Assembly: GCF_946886895.1 (NCBI RefSeq)
Contig: NZ_CAMPJO010000001.1
Span: forward strand, 186,001-250,000
Direction of reading: 5' to 3'
From: an uncultured Marinobacter sp.
GTDB lineage: Bacteria > Pseudomonadota > Gammaproteobacteria > Pseudomonadales > Oleiphilaceae
DNA: 64,000 bases
Shown: in pieces, positions 45,359-54,137 of the stretch
Layout of the letters: each line of letters opens with the position of its first letter
Position numbering within the stretch: position 1 is the stretch's first letter
Notes under the pieces: model-generated
Told to the model about the DNA's origin: nothing
The model's input: the letters and a program-made list of their open reading frames with translations, nothing else
The model's database searches: none
Made by a program: the position numbers and the translations under genes

Positions 45359-45389
45359 GGAAAACGCGGGGAATCCCCCCGCGTTTTCC
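45359..45389 (-). terminator. Hairpin between dnaK and dnaJ
   Basis: A 13-bp perfect stem GGAAAACGCGGGG/CCCCGCGTTTTCC with a short loop. It is followed only by GCGTTTAAAA, so termination should be partial. It likely lowers dnaJ relative to dnaK. Confidence 0.65.
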
Positions 45390-45411
45390 AACTGCCTGAT
45401 GTACGTCAGAT

Positions 45412-47331
45412 TTATCGCTTGTCGTCGTCTTTCACTTCTTCGAACTCGGCGTCCACGGCATCATCAGCCTGCTTGGCCTGGGCTTCTTCGCCCTGCCCGC
45501 CGGCCTGATCGGCCTGGTCTGCGTACATCTTCTGGGCCAGCTCAGAGGACACTTCCGTCAGCTTCTGGGTCTTGGCCTCAATGTCTTCCTTGCTGGAACC
45601 TTCCAGAGCTTCTTCCAGCTCCTTGATCGAGGCTTCGATAGATTCCTTTTCGCTGTCGCTGACCTCGTCACCGGCGTCTTTCAGGGTTTTGCGAACGGCA
45701 TGCACCATGGCATCCCCCTGGTTACGAACCTGAACAAGCTCTTCGAACTTGCGGTCTTCCTCGGCGTTGGCCTCGGCATCGCGAACCATCTTCTCGATTT
45801 CATCGTCATTCAGGCCGGAAGACGCCTTGATCACGATAGACTGCTCCTTGCCGGTGGCCTTGTCTTTCGCGGACACGTTCAGGATACCGTTGGCATCGAT
45901 GTCAAAGGTGACTTCAACCTGCGGCACGCCGCGCGGAGCCGGCGGAATGTCCGCCAGGTCAAAACGACCCAGGGACTTGTTCTGCTGCGCCTGTTTGCGC
46001 TCGCCCTGCACCACGTGAATGGTGACCGCGGTTTGATTGTCGTCCGCTGTGGAGAAGGTCTGCGACTTCTTGGTCGGAATCGTGGTGTTCTTGTCAATCA
46101 ACGGCGTGGCCACACCACCCATGGTTTCGATGCCCAGGGTCAGCGGGGTAACGTCCAGCAACAGAACATCTTTTACATCACCGGACAATACGGCCGCCTG
46201 GATGGCAGCACCCATGGCCACGGCTTCGTCCGGGTTAACGTCCTTGCGGGCTTCTTTGCCGAAGAACTCTTTCACCTTCGCCTGCACCAGCGGCATGCGG
46301 GTCTGACCGCCGACCAGAATAACTTCGTCGATTTCGGAGGCCTTCATGCCGGCATCCTGCATCGCCACTTTACAGGGCTCGAGGCTGCGCTGAACCAGGT
46401 CTTCCACCAGCGATTCCAGCTTGGCGCGAGTCAGTTTCACATTCATGTGCTTGGGACCAGACGCGTCCGCCGTAATGTACGGCAGGTTCACATCGGTCTG
46501 CTGGCTGCTGGAGAGCTCGATCTTGGCCTTCTCGCCCGCTTCCTTCAGACGCTGCATCGCCAGGGAGTCACCCCGCAGGTCAATGCCGCTGTCTTTCTTG
46601 AACTGATCTGCCAGATACTCGATGATTTTCAGGTCGAAATCTTCACCACCCAGGAAGGTGTCACCATTCGTGGCCAGCACTTCGAACTGATGCTCGCCAT
46701 CGACATCGGCAATTTCGATAATGGACAGGTCGAAGGTACCGCCACCCAGGTCATACACCGCGACAGTGCGATCACCGTTCTTCTTGTCCAGGCCATAGGC
46801 CAGGGCGGCCGCCGTCGGCTCGTTGATGATGCGCTTTACTTCCAGGCCCGCAATTTTTCCGGCATCTTTGGTGGCCTGACGCTGGCTATCATTGAAGTAG
46901 GCCGGGACGGTAATAACCGCTTCGGTCACTTTCTCGCCCAGGTAGTCTTCCGCGGTTTTCTTCATTTTCTTGAGAACTTCCGCAGACACCTGCGGCGGCG
47001 CCATTTTCTCGCCCTTCACCTCAACCCAGGCATCCCCGTTGTCCGCCTTGGCAATTTTGTAGGGCACCATCTTGATGTCTTTCTGAACCACATCGTCTTC
47101 AAACCGGCGACCGATCAGACGCTTGATGGCGTACAGCGTGTTATGCGGATTAGTGACCGCCTGACGCTTGGCGGACTGGCCGACCAGCGTTTCGCCATCA
47201 TCGGTGTACGCGATAATGGAGGGGGTGGTGCGATCACCCTCGGCGTTTTCAATTACCTTCACCTTGTCACCATCCATGATGGCTACACAGGAGTTGGTGG
47301 TTCCCAGGTCAATACCGATGATTTTGCTCAT
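45412..47331 (-). CDS. dnaK: Chaperone DnaK (Hsp70)
   Basis: 639 residues, full length. The nucleotide-binding domain starts [17 protein letters not shown], with [14 protein letters not shown]. The linker [16 protein letters not shown] and the substrate-binding domain follow, with a lid and the conserved acidic tail [12 protein letters not shown]. It is the central ATP-dependent folding chaperone. Expressed from the sigma-32 promoter upstream of grpE and perhaps internal ones. Confidence 0.98.
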   Translation of the reverse strand: MSKIIGIDLGTTNSCVAIMDGDKVKVIENAEGDRTTPSIIAYTDDGETLVGQSAKRQAVTNPHNTLYAIKRLIGRRFEDDVVQKDIKMVPYKIAKADNGDAWVEVKGEKMAPPQVSAEVLKKMKKTAEDYLGEKVTEAVITVPAYFNDSQRQATKDAGKIAGLEVKRIINEPTAAALAYGLDKKNGDRTVAVYDLGGGTFDLSIIEIADVDGEHQFEVLATNGDTFLGGEDFDLKIIEYLADQFKKDSGIDLRGDSLAMQRLKEAGEKAKIELSSSQQTDVNLPYITADASGPKHMNVKLTRAKLESLVEDLVQRSLEPCKVAMQDAGMKASEIDEVILVGGQTRMPLVQAKVKEFFGKEARKDVNPDEAVAMGAAIQAAVLSGDVKDVLLLDVTPLTLGIETMGGVATPLIDKNTTIPTKKSQTFSTADDNQTAVTIHVVQGERKQAQQNKSLGRFDLADIPPAPRGVPQVEVTFDIDANGILNVSAKDKATGKEQSIVIKASSGLNDDEIEKMVRDAEANAEEDRKFEELVQVRNQGDAMVHAVRKTLKDAGDEVSDSEKESIEASIKELEEALEGSSKEDIEAKTQKLTEVSSELAQKMYADQADQAGGQGEEAQAKQADDAVDAEFEEVKDDDKR

Positions 47332-47424
47332 TGAGTCACTCCAATTCTTCTGAATGCTTGACCGGAGGACATACTGCCTCCACTTTCGCTAATTACTGGC
47401 TATATTGGCGCGTTAATCCGCTTT

Positions 47425-48018
47425 TCAAGCCTGCTCATCAATTTTTGGTGCATCTTCCGCCTTGGCCACCATCACCATCGCAGGGCGAACGACGCGGCCA
47501 TTCAGCAGGTAGCCTTTCTGCACCACGGCCACCACGCTGTTCGGTTCGGCATCGGGAGCCGGCACCATGGACATGGCCTCGTGCTGCTGAGGGTCAAACG
47601 GCTCGCCCACCGGGTTCAGCTGCTCGACATTGAATTTGCCCAGGCTACCCATGAACAGGTTGAGAGTCATTTCCACACCTTCGCGGATAGAAGCCACCAG
47701 TTCACCGGCGCCCTCATGGCCTTCGGTGCTTTCAACAGCCTTCTCCAGGCTGTCCGCGACCGGCAACAGTTCCTTGACAAATTTCTCAAGGGCGAACTTG
47801 TGTGCTTTCTCCACATCAATCTCGGCGCGACGCCGGACATTCTGCATCTCTGCCTGGGAGCGCAACACCTGATCCTTGAGCTCCTGCACCTGATCTTTCA
47901 GGGCATCCACTTCGGAGGTTTCACCCCCGGCGTCGCCATTCATCGCCTCCTCGGCCGCTGCTTCCGTGGCCTGCTTCAGCTCATCCGCCTGTTCATTACG
48001 GTTCTCGTCAGTATTCAT
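47425..48018 (-). CDS. grpE: Nucleotide exchange factor GrpE
   Basis: 197 residues: acidic disordered N-terminus, a long coiled coil (about 40-90), then the beta domain ending [26 protein letters not shown]. It releases ADP from DnaK. First gene of grpE-dnaK-dnaJ, 95 bases downstream of a sigma-32 promoter, and divergent from recN. Confidence 0.97.
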   Translation of the reverse strand: MNTDENRNEQADELKQATEAAAEEAMNGDAGGETSEVDALKDQVQELKDQVLRSQAEMQNVRRRAEIDVEKAHKFALEKFVKELLPVADSLEKAVESTEGHEGAGELVASIREGVEMTLNLFMGSLGKFNVEQLNPVGEPFDPQQHEAMSMVPAPDAEPNSVVAVVQKGYLLNGRVVRPAMVMVAKAEDAPKIDEQA

Positions 48019-48112
48019 GAAGACTCCTGTTCAATCTTCTCCGGCCGACTTCAGGGCCGATGGAACGTAAAACCGGTCGCCGCGCGCGCCGGAAAAATGG
48101 TGTTGCGAACGG

Positions 48113-48140
48113 ATATGGGGCCCCGCATTCAGGTTTCAAC
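48113..48140 (-). promoter_or_regulatory. Sigma-32 heat-shock promoter of grpE-dnaK-dnaJ
   Basis: On the minus strand GTTGAAA (48140-48134), 13 bp, CCCCATAT (48120-48113), against the consensus CTTGAAA-N(11-15)-CCCCATnT: one mismatch overall. It supports heat-shock control of the whole operon. Confidence 0.85.
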
Positions 48141-48181
48141 CATCGATACAGGCATTGCTGAAGAAAATCCCGTCGACAGGT

Positions 48182-48210
48182 TTGCAAACAGAAAAAATCC
48201 TGTATATATT
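48182..48210 (+). promoter_or_regulatory. recN promoter
   Basis: TTGCAA (48182-48187), 17 bp, TATATT (48205-48210). The -10 lies inside the first LexA box and the second box covers the start region, so LexA binding must block transcription. Confidence 0.85.
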
Positions 48211-48215
48211 CACAG
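48200..48215 (+). promoter_or_regulatory. LexA (SOS) box 1 of recN
   Basis: CTGTATATATTCACAG, a perfect CTGT-N8-ACAG overlapping the recN -10. Confidence 0.95.
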
Positions 48216-48218
48216 TCA

Positions 48219-48234
48219 CTGTATGCATTCACAG
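48219..48234 (+). promoter_or_regulatory. LexA (SOS) box 2 of recN
   Basis: CTGTATGCATTCACAG, a second perfect CTGT-N8-ACAG, 19 bp after box 1, about two helical turns, so both dimers can bind the same face. Confidence 0.95.
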
Positions 48235-48274
48235 TATTCAGTCGAATTTCAGGAACGTCGCGGAGGTTATCTGC

Positions 48275-49954
48275 ATGCTTACCCAGCTCACGGTTTCCAA
48301 TTACGCCATCGCCGAACGGGTGGAGCTCCAGTTCGGCAAAGGCATGACCGCGCTGACCGGCGAAACCGGTGCCGGTAAATCCATCGTTCTGGACGCCCTG
48401 GGCCTGGCCATGGGTGGTCGGGCCGATGCCGGCGCGGTTCGCCATGGAGCCAAGCGCGCGGATATCACCGCGACCTTTGATGTCTCCGGCATTGCAGACG
48501 CCAGCCGATGGCTGGAAACCCACGAGCTGGACGATGAGAACAACTGCATCCTGCGCCGCGTAATCAGCAAGGATGGCCGCACCCGGGCCTACATCAACGG
48601 TCAGCCCTGCCCCCTCACGCACCTGAAAGACCTCGGCAGCCTGCTGATGGATATTCACAGCCAGCACCAGCACCAGTCCCTGTTGCGCAAGGAAACCCAC
48701 CGGAAGCTGATCGATGAATTCGCTGGCGTTGAGGGCCTGGCCCGAGACACCCGGGAGGCCTGGAAAGCGTGGCATCAGATCCGCCAGCGCCTGCACGAGC
48801 GTCAACAGAACGCGGACGAGGCGGAGGCCAAACTGCAGCTTCTGCGCTATCAGGTGGAAGAGCTCGACAGAATGGCGCTGGAGGACGGTGAGCAGGCCCA
48901 GCTCGAACAGGAGCAGGCCCAACTGAGCCAGGCCGATGCGGTACTGCACAGCAGTCATCAGGCGGCCCTGCTGTGCACCGAGGACGAGACCAGCGCGGCG
49001 GATCTGGTGCGCCAGGCCCTGCAGCAACTGGAACAGCTTCCAGTTGATGTGCCGGCATTGGCCGACACCATCCAGATGCTGAATGACGCACAGATTCAGA
49101 TTACCGAAGCAGGCAATAACCTGCGCCATTTTGTCGAGGATTACGAGGCCGACCCGGCACGCCTGGCCGAGGTGGAGGAGAGGTTGAGCGCCATTTACCA
49201 GATGGCGCGCAAGCACCGGATCAGCCCGGAAGCACTGCCCGAGCTGCACCAACGCCTGAGTAGCGAACTGGCGGAACTTGATGGCGGCGAAGGCAGTCTG
49301 GAGCAACTGGAAGCCGAACTGGCCAGCCACCGCACACGGTTTGATGAGTTGGCGGACCCACTCTCCGAGGCGCGCAAAAACGCGGCGACAGCCCTGGACC
49401 AGTGCATCGCCCAGGAGCTGAGCCAATTGAGCATGCCCGCCGTGCAGTTCGTGACCCATTTGAAGCGGAACAGTGATGACGAGCCGGCCGCCCATGGCCT
49501 GGAAGACGTTGAATTCCTGGTCAGTGCCAACCCGGGGCAGCCGGCACGACCACTGGCGAAAGTAGCGTCCGGCGGGGAACTGTCGAGAATCAGCCTGGCC
49601 ATCCAGGTGGTCGTTGCACAAACATCCACCACGCCAACCCTGGTCTTCGATGAAGTGGATGTTGGTATCGGAGGCGGCACAGCAGAAGTGGTCGGGCGGC
49701 TACTGCGAACGTTGGGCAGTGGTGGCCAGGTTCTGTGCGTCACCCATTTACCCCAGGTCGCTGCCCAATGTCACCAACATCTGTTTGTCAGTAAATTTAC
49801 CGAGCAGGACGCCACCTTTTCGAGAATCGAGGCGCTGGATGACCAGGGAAGAATCAGTGAAGTGGCACGGATGCTGGGGGGTGTCGACATGACCGAACAC
49901 ACCATCGCTCACGCCGAAGAAATGTTCTCAAAGGGCCAGGCAACCCATCACTGA
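48275..49954 (+). CDS. recN: DNA repair protein RecN
   Basis: About 559 residues from ATG 48275 (GGAGG upstream). SMC-like ATPase: Walker A GETGAGKS, a long coiled coil (about 150-370), signature ASGGELSRISLAIQVV and Walker B TLVFDEVDVGIGGGTAE. It holds broken DNA ends and sister chromatids together in double-strand-break repair. SOS-controlled by the two LexA boxes. Convergent with fur. Confidence 0.97.
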   Translation: MLTQLTVSNYAIAERVELQFGKGMTALTGETGAGKSIVLDALGLAMGGRADAGAVRHGAKRADITATFDVSGIADASRWLETHELDDENNCILRRVISKDGRTRAYINGQPCPLTHLKDLGSLLMDIHSQHQHQSLLRKETHRKLIDEFAGVEGLARDTREAWKAWHQIRQRLHERQQNADEAEAKLQLLRYQVEELDRMALEDGEQAQLEQEQAQLSQADAVLHSSHQAALLCTEDETSAADLVRQALQQLEQLPVDVPALADTIQMLNDAQIQITEAGNNLRHFVEDYEADPARLAEVEERLSAIYQMARKHRISPEALPELHQRLSSELAELDGGEGSLEQLEAELASHRTRFDELADPLSEARKNAATALDQCIAQELSQLSMPAVQFVTHLKRNSDDEPAAHGLEDVEFLVSANPGQPARPLAKVASGGELSRISLAIQVVVAQTSTTPTLVFDEVDVGIGGGTAEVVGRLLRTLGSGGQVLCVTHLPQVAAQCHQHLFVSKFTEQDATFSRIEALDDQGRISEVARMLGGVDMTEHTIAHAEEMFSKGQATHH

Positions 49955-50000
49955 CAGATCGCCGTTAATACCCTACCCCTCTCGATCCTGAGAGCTCTTC

Positions 50001-50031
50001 GGGGCGAGCCTTCAAGGCCCGCCCCTTTTTT
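50001..50031 (+). terminator. Terminator after recN
   Basis: GGGGCGAGCCTT pairs with AAGGCCCGCCCC and is followed by T6. It separates recN from the convergent fur gene. Confidence 0.88.
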
Positions 50032-50056
50032 CTGTCTGTGCGGGTGTGGGCAAGGA

Positions 50057-50467
50057 TCAGGACTTAATGGGTTTGACGTAGAGAATCAGGCTATGGTCGA
50101 CAATTTCATAACCGTGCTCTTCGGCAATCTTTTTCTGGCGTTCCTCGATGACTTCATCAACGAACTCAATCACTTCTCCGGTCTGGGTGCAAACCATGTG
50201 GTCGTGATGGTCGTCACCCGCCATCTCGAAGACGGCGTGACCACCTTCGAAATTATGACGTAATACCAGGCCCGCTGCTTCAAACTGGGTGAGCACCCGA
50301 TACACCGTCGCCAGCCCCACGTCATCTCCCTGGTCCAGCAGCTTCTTGTACACATCTTCCGCACTGAGGTGATGCTCCTCGGCGGTTTCCAGGATGTTGA
50401 AAATTTTCACTCTCGGCAGAGTAACTTTCAGACCGACTTTTCGTAATTCGGCGTTCTCAGATGACAT
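50057..50467 (-). CDS. fur: Ferric uptake regulator Fur
   Basis: About 136 residues from ATG 50467. N-terminal winged helix (LKVTLPRVKIFNILE ... VYKKLLDQGDDVGLATVYRVLTQFEAAGLV), then the metal-binding HHDHMVC region. It represses iron uptake genes when Fe(II) is bound. Divergent from bamE, as in Pseudomonas. No Fur box was recognised in the shared intergenic region. Confidence 0.96.
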   Translation of the reverse strand: MSSENAELRKVGLKVTLPRVKIFNILETAEEHHLSAEDVYKKLLDQGDDVGLATVYRVLTQFEAAGLVLRHNFEGGHAVFEMAGDDHHDHMVCTQTGEVIEFVDEVIEERQKKIAEEHGYEIVDHSLILYVKPIKS

Positions 50468-50589
50468 GTTACTATTCACTCTTTGGTGTGCCTTACGGCT
50501 TCCGGTATGATGAAGCCGCCGTTGAACGGATACCCCGTGTCACACCTGCCTCTGGCAGGCGATTTCAAGATAGAGGATTTCCCCCCGCG

Positions 50590-50916
50590 ATGCAAAAGCT
50601 CACAGCTCTCATTCTCACTCTCGTTTTATCCGGCTGTGCCTTTCCGGGCGTCTATAAAATCAACGTCCAGCAAGGCAACATCGTCACGGATGAGGAGCTG
50701 ACCTCGCTCTCGGAGGGCATGCCCCGCAGCCAGGTGCACGCCCTGCTCGGTACCCCGCTGGTACTGAATCCCGTGGACCTTTCAAGAGAATACTACATCT
50801 ATACTTTTCAACGCCGGGGCGGTGAGATCAAGGAGCAACGGATCATTGTTTACTATGACAACGATCAGTTTTCCCATTACGAAGCGCAACTGCTGGAAGA
50901 GACTCCCGCTTACTAA
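50590..50916 (+). CDS. bamE: Outer membrane assembly lipoprotein BamE
   Basis: A 108-residue lipoprotein: signal with lipobox LSGC, then the SmpA/OmlA fold with VYKINVQQGNIVTDEELTSLSEGMPRSQVHALLGTPL. A component of the BAM complex that inserts beta-barrel proteins. The ATG at 50590 has GAGG upstream. Convergent with the rnfH-like gene. Confidence 0.95.
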   Translation: MQKLTALILTLVLSGCAFPGVYKINVQQGNIVTDEELTSLSEGMPRSQVHALLGTPLVLNPVDLSREYYIYTFQRRGGEIKEQRIIVYYDNDQFSHYEAQLLEETPAY

Positions 50917-50925
50917 AGGCCAGTC

Positions 50926-51210
50926 CTAACCCTTTTTCTTTGCCCGGTTCAATCGCGCCTGCTTCGGATCAATCTTCAGTGGCCGGTATAGCTCCACCCG
51001 GTCACCCTCTCGCAAGGCATGGTCCGCCGGTTTTTTGATGACCTTGCCGAAAATCCCCATATCGATGGTCTCGGGGTCAATCTCGGGGAAACTGTCGACA
51101 ATGCCGGAGAGCTTTACAGCTTCCATCGCCGTCGTTCCCTCCGGCACGGTGACCGGTACGATTTCCTGCTTATCCGGGCGTGCGAAGGCCACCTCCACCT
51201 GCACGGTCAC
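50926..51210 (-). CDS. rnfH: RnfH-family ubiquitin-like protein
   Basis: About 94 residues from a GTG at 51210 that overlaps the ratA stop (GTGA). Beta-grasp fold with VQVEVAFARPDKQEIVPVTVPEGTTAMEAVKLSGI and ELYRPLKIDPKQARLNRAKK, matching the UPF0125/RnfH family. Function unsettled. It is almost always paired with ratA, as here. Confidence 0.92.
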   Translation of the reverse strand: MTVQVEVAFARPDKQEIVPVTVPEGTTAMEAVKLSGIVDSFPEIDPETIDMGIFGKVIKKPADHALREGDRVELYRPLKIDPKQARLNRAKKKG

Positions 51211-51650
51211 GCCCCCTCCGCGTAAACATCGTCTGCCCGGCGACAAAAGGCATCCACCATGGTGGTCGCAGCCTGGCTGAACACGGTACCGGCGGCCATA
51301 CGCGACAGCGAGCCGGAGAACTCGAACTCCAGCCTGAGCATGACCTTACAGGCATTGTCTGCCAGAGGTTTGAAGTGCCAGCGACCGGTCAGGTTCCGGA
51401 AGGGGCCATCGACAAGGCTCATTTCAATCGCTTCCGGCATCGACAAGCGATTACACGTGGTCAGGGTATGGCTGACACCGCCCTTCGCAATCTGTAACGA
51501 CGCCGTCACCTGCCCGGCATTCTGCTCATGGATCTCCGCCCCGGCACACCAGGGCAGAAACTCCGGGTAACGGGCAATGTCGTTGACTATCTGAAACATG
51601 CGCTCCGCCGAGTGCATGACCAACGCTGATTTATCAATCTGATGAGCCAT
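51207..51650 (-). CDS. ratA: RatA/COQ10-like START-domain protein
   Basis: 147 residues of the polyketide cyclase/START fold: SALVMHSAERMFQIVNDIARYPEFLPWCAGAEI and the C-terminal helix AAGTVFSQAATTMVDAFCRRADDVYA. In E. coli RatA was reported to block 70S association. The family is also related to ubiquinone-binding Coq10. It precedes and overlaps rnfH. smpB lies nearby on the other strand, the usual neighbourhood. Confidence 0.94.
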   Translation of the reverse strand: MAHQIDKSALVMHSAERMFQIVNDIARYPEFLPWCAGAEIHEQNAGQVTASLQIAKGGVSHTLTTCNRLSMPEAIEMSLVDGPFRNLTGRWHFKPLADNACKVMLRLEFEFSGSLSRMAAGTVFSQAATTMVDAFCRRADDVYAEGA

Positions 51651-51715
51651 CGAAACCGGTTGTCCTGCTTACAATCTCATTTCGGGCCTGCCCGGGCCGG
51701 GGAAAGCCGCCGTTA

Positions 51716-53329
51716 TCAGACACTATGGTAAAGGATATCGTCGTCTTTGGGTGCACTTTCATCCGGCGAATGGGTCCCGGGCTCCGGTGACGAGGGCTTC
51801 GCAGCGGGAACCGCCTTGTCCGACCGGTTACCGGGGGTTTGTCCCCGCTCCACCGGCCCGGCACCGGGTTGCTCCAGCGCCTTCTCACCGCCGGACAGGA
51901 GGCTTCCCCGGGGCTGGCACCAGAGAGCGGAACTGCCGTTGTCACAGAGGTTGGAGAGGGAGAACACGGTGTACTGGATACCGATAAAAGCGACCACCAC
52001 CGGTAACACCAGACGCATCACCCAGAACCAGATAACAACGAACAGCTTTGGGGTGGCGCCGAGAATCATTCGGGAATAATGGCGCGTCAGGCACCAGCCG
52101 GTGAACAGGGCAATCAGGATCGCCACGGCCGGAATCAGCAATCCGCCGGTCAGCAGCTCCAGCCAGCGGAAAATCGTGGCACCCCCGAACCGGTAGGTGG
52201 CCCACAGATTGAACGACAGCAATGAACCCAGCCCGGCCAGCCAAACCGCCACCCCGATCAACACCACAGACCAGCCCCTGGGCGCGCCCGTCCACTCCCG
52301 GAACCAGCCAACAATCGGCTCCAGCAGCGCCAGGGACGTGGTCCAGACGATCATCACCACCATCAGGAACAACGCCGCAATCACCAACTGGCCCAGGGGT
52401 AGCTGGGCCAGTGTCACCGGCAGGGATACGAACAGCAGACTGAAGCCACGCTCGCCATCCAGGTTGCCAGCGTCGACGGCCAGGGAAAAGATCATCAACC
52501 CGGCGACCATTGCCACCAGGGTATCCATCAACACCACCGCGAGAATCGATCGTTTCAGGCGGGTTTCCGGGGGCGTGTAGGCGCCGAGGATCGACCACAC
52601 CCCCATCCCCAGGCCGAGGGTGAAGAAAGCGTGAAACAACGCCGCCTTCAGGCTGGCCCAGGTCATATCCTCAGGGTGCACTTCCAGCATCGACTGAATG
52701 GCTCCGTCAACCCGGCCGTACCAGGCCCCCAGGACAAACAGGGCCAGCATCAGCAGCAGCATACCAGGCACCACAACCCGCACGGTGCGCTCGACTCCTT
52801 TCACCACGCCCTGAGCCGATACCCAGACCACCAGAATCAGAAAAAAGCCGTGCCAGGCCATAAACTTCCGATACTCTCCGGGCGCCGATACCAGATCGGA
52901 CAGAATTCCGGTGGCCCCCGCCTGGTCGGTTCCGGCAAACAGCCCCAGGGCGCCGAAGAACACATACGCCACGGCAATGGCACCAAAAACAGCGGTGAAG
53001 GAGAGCACCACAAACGCCGCCAGAATGCTGAGCCGCCCGGCAACCATCCAGGCACGGGAGCATTTGGCGCTGCGGATGTACCCATCCATCGCCAGCACAA
53101 TGCCATGGCGGGCATGGCGACCCAGCGCCGCTTCGGTCACCATCAGCGGCAAGGTCACCAGCAGCAGGCAGCCGAGATACAGCAGAATAAACAACCCGCC
53201 GCCGTGCTGACTGGCCAGGTAGGGAAACTGCCACAGATTGGCGAGGCCCACCGTCGCACCGACCGAGGCCCAGAAAAACGTTGATTTTCGGGAAAAGGAC
53301 CCGATAGAAGTCTGATACGGCGTAGGCAT
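51716..53329 (-). CDS. Sodium-dependent transporter, SNF (neurotransmitter:sodium symporter) family
   Basis: 537 residues with about 11-12 membrane segments. The first unwound helix is ANLWQFPYLASQHGGGLFILLYL, the conserved substrate/sodium site of the LeuT fold, followed by VTEAALGRHARHG. The cytoplasmic C-terminal ~75 residues are hydrophilic and Pro/Gly/Ser-rich, longer than in LeuT. It imports amino acids or similar solutes with Na+. Substrate not predictable. Inserted between ratA and smpB. Confidence 0.92.
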   Translation of the reverse strand: MPTPYQTSIGSFSRKSTFFWASVGATVGLANLWQFPYLASQHGGGLFILLYLGCLLLVTLPLMVTEAALGRHARHGIVLAMDGYIRSAKCSRAWMVAGRLSILAAFVVLSFTAVFGAIAVAYVFFGALGLFAGTDQAGATGILSDLVSAPGEYRKFMAWHGFFLILVVWVSAQGVVKGVERTVRVVVPGMLLLMLALFVLGAWYGRVDGAIQSMLEVHPEDMTWASLKAALFHAFFTLGLGMGVWSILGAYTPPETRLKRSILAVVLMDTLVAMVAGLMIFSLAVDAGNLDGERGFSLLFVSLPVTLAQLPLGQLVIAALFLMVVMIVWTTSLALLEPIVGWFREWTGAPRGWSVVLIGVAVWLAGLGSLLSFNLWATYRFGGATIFRWLELLTGGLLIPAVAILIALFTGWCLTRHYSRMILGATPKLFVVIWFWVMRLVLPVVVAFIGIQYTVFSLSNLCDNGSSALWCQPRGSLLSGGEKALEQPGAGPVERGQTPGNRSDKAVPAAKPSSPEPGTHSPDESAPKDDDILYHSV

Positions 53330-53508
53330 TCGCGTCCCTGATGATATCTGGCCCGTTATTGTAGCCGATGCCCACCGATCCGCACGACCGAACGCAAACC
53401 ATCCCGGCGAATTCGTGACCGGTCTGGCACTCCTGGGCTACAATGCGCGCTTTGCCGGGCCTGAGCCTGGCCCACTCGTTCACTCGTCCGAACCCGGATA
53501 ATGGATTC

Positions 53509-53988
53509 ATGAGCAAGAAGAAACCCGGAACGCCAAGCAGCACCATCGCCCTGAACAAAAAGGCGAAACACGAATACCACATCGAGCAACGTTTCGAAGC
53601 CGGTCTGGCGCTGCTGGGCTGGGAAGTGAAATCCCTGCGCGCCGGCAAGGCCCAGCTGGTAGACGCCTATGTGCTGCTGAAAAACGGCGAAGCCTGGCTG
53701 CTCGGCTCGCACATCACACCGCTGACCACCGCGTCCACCCACGTCATTGCGGACCCGACGCGCACCCGAAAACTTCTGCTGCACGCCAAGGAGATCGCCA
53801 AGATCATCGGCAGTGTTAACCAGGCAGGCTATACCTGCATCCCCCTGGCACTGTACTGGAAACAGAACAAGGTAAAGTGCGAAATCGCCCTGGTGAAGGG
53901 CAAAAAGCAGTTCGACAAGCGTGCCACCGAGAAAGAGCGCGACTGGAACCGCCAGAAGCAGCGTATTCTGCGCGAAGCGAACACCTGA
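53509..53988 (+). CDS. smpB: SsrA-binding protein SmpB
   Basis: 159 residues from ATG 53509. OB-fold core with [32 protein letters not shown] and the basic C-terminal tail [25 protein letters not shown] that enters the mRNA channel. It delivers tmRNA to stalled ribosomes. The tmRNA gene is 1.7 kb downstream on the same strand, with one gene in between. Confidence 0.97.
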   Translation: MSKKKPGTPSSTIALNKKAKHEYHIEQRFEAGLALLGWEVKSLRAGKAQLVDAYVLLKNGEAWLLGSHITPLTTASTHVIADPTRTRKLLLHAKEIAKIIGSVNQAGYTCIPLALYWKQNKVKCEIALVKGKKQFDKRATEKERDWNRQKQRILREANT

Positions 53989-54137
53989 CCCCAGGCACTG
54001 CCGCACCGATTTGTGTCGCATTCTGACACTCTTTGCCCGTTCCGTATTCAGCCCTATACTGTCTGGCTCCGGCGGCTGAGCTGTCCCGGTCCGTCGAGGT
54101 AGTTCGACAATCACGGTGCATGGCAAAGGGAGCGCTT

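Noticed and set aside
45700..47334. A 544-codon plus-strand frame opposite dnaK
   Set aside because: Long antisense frames opposite dnaK are a well-known artefact of its codon use. No independent support.
48008..49621. A 537-codon minus-strand frame opposite recN
   Set aside because: Antisense shadow. RecN motifs, LexA boxes and ribosome site support the plus strand.
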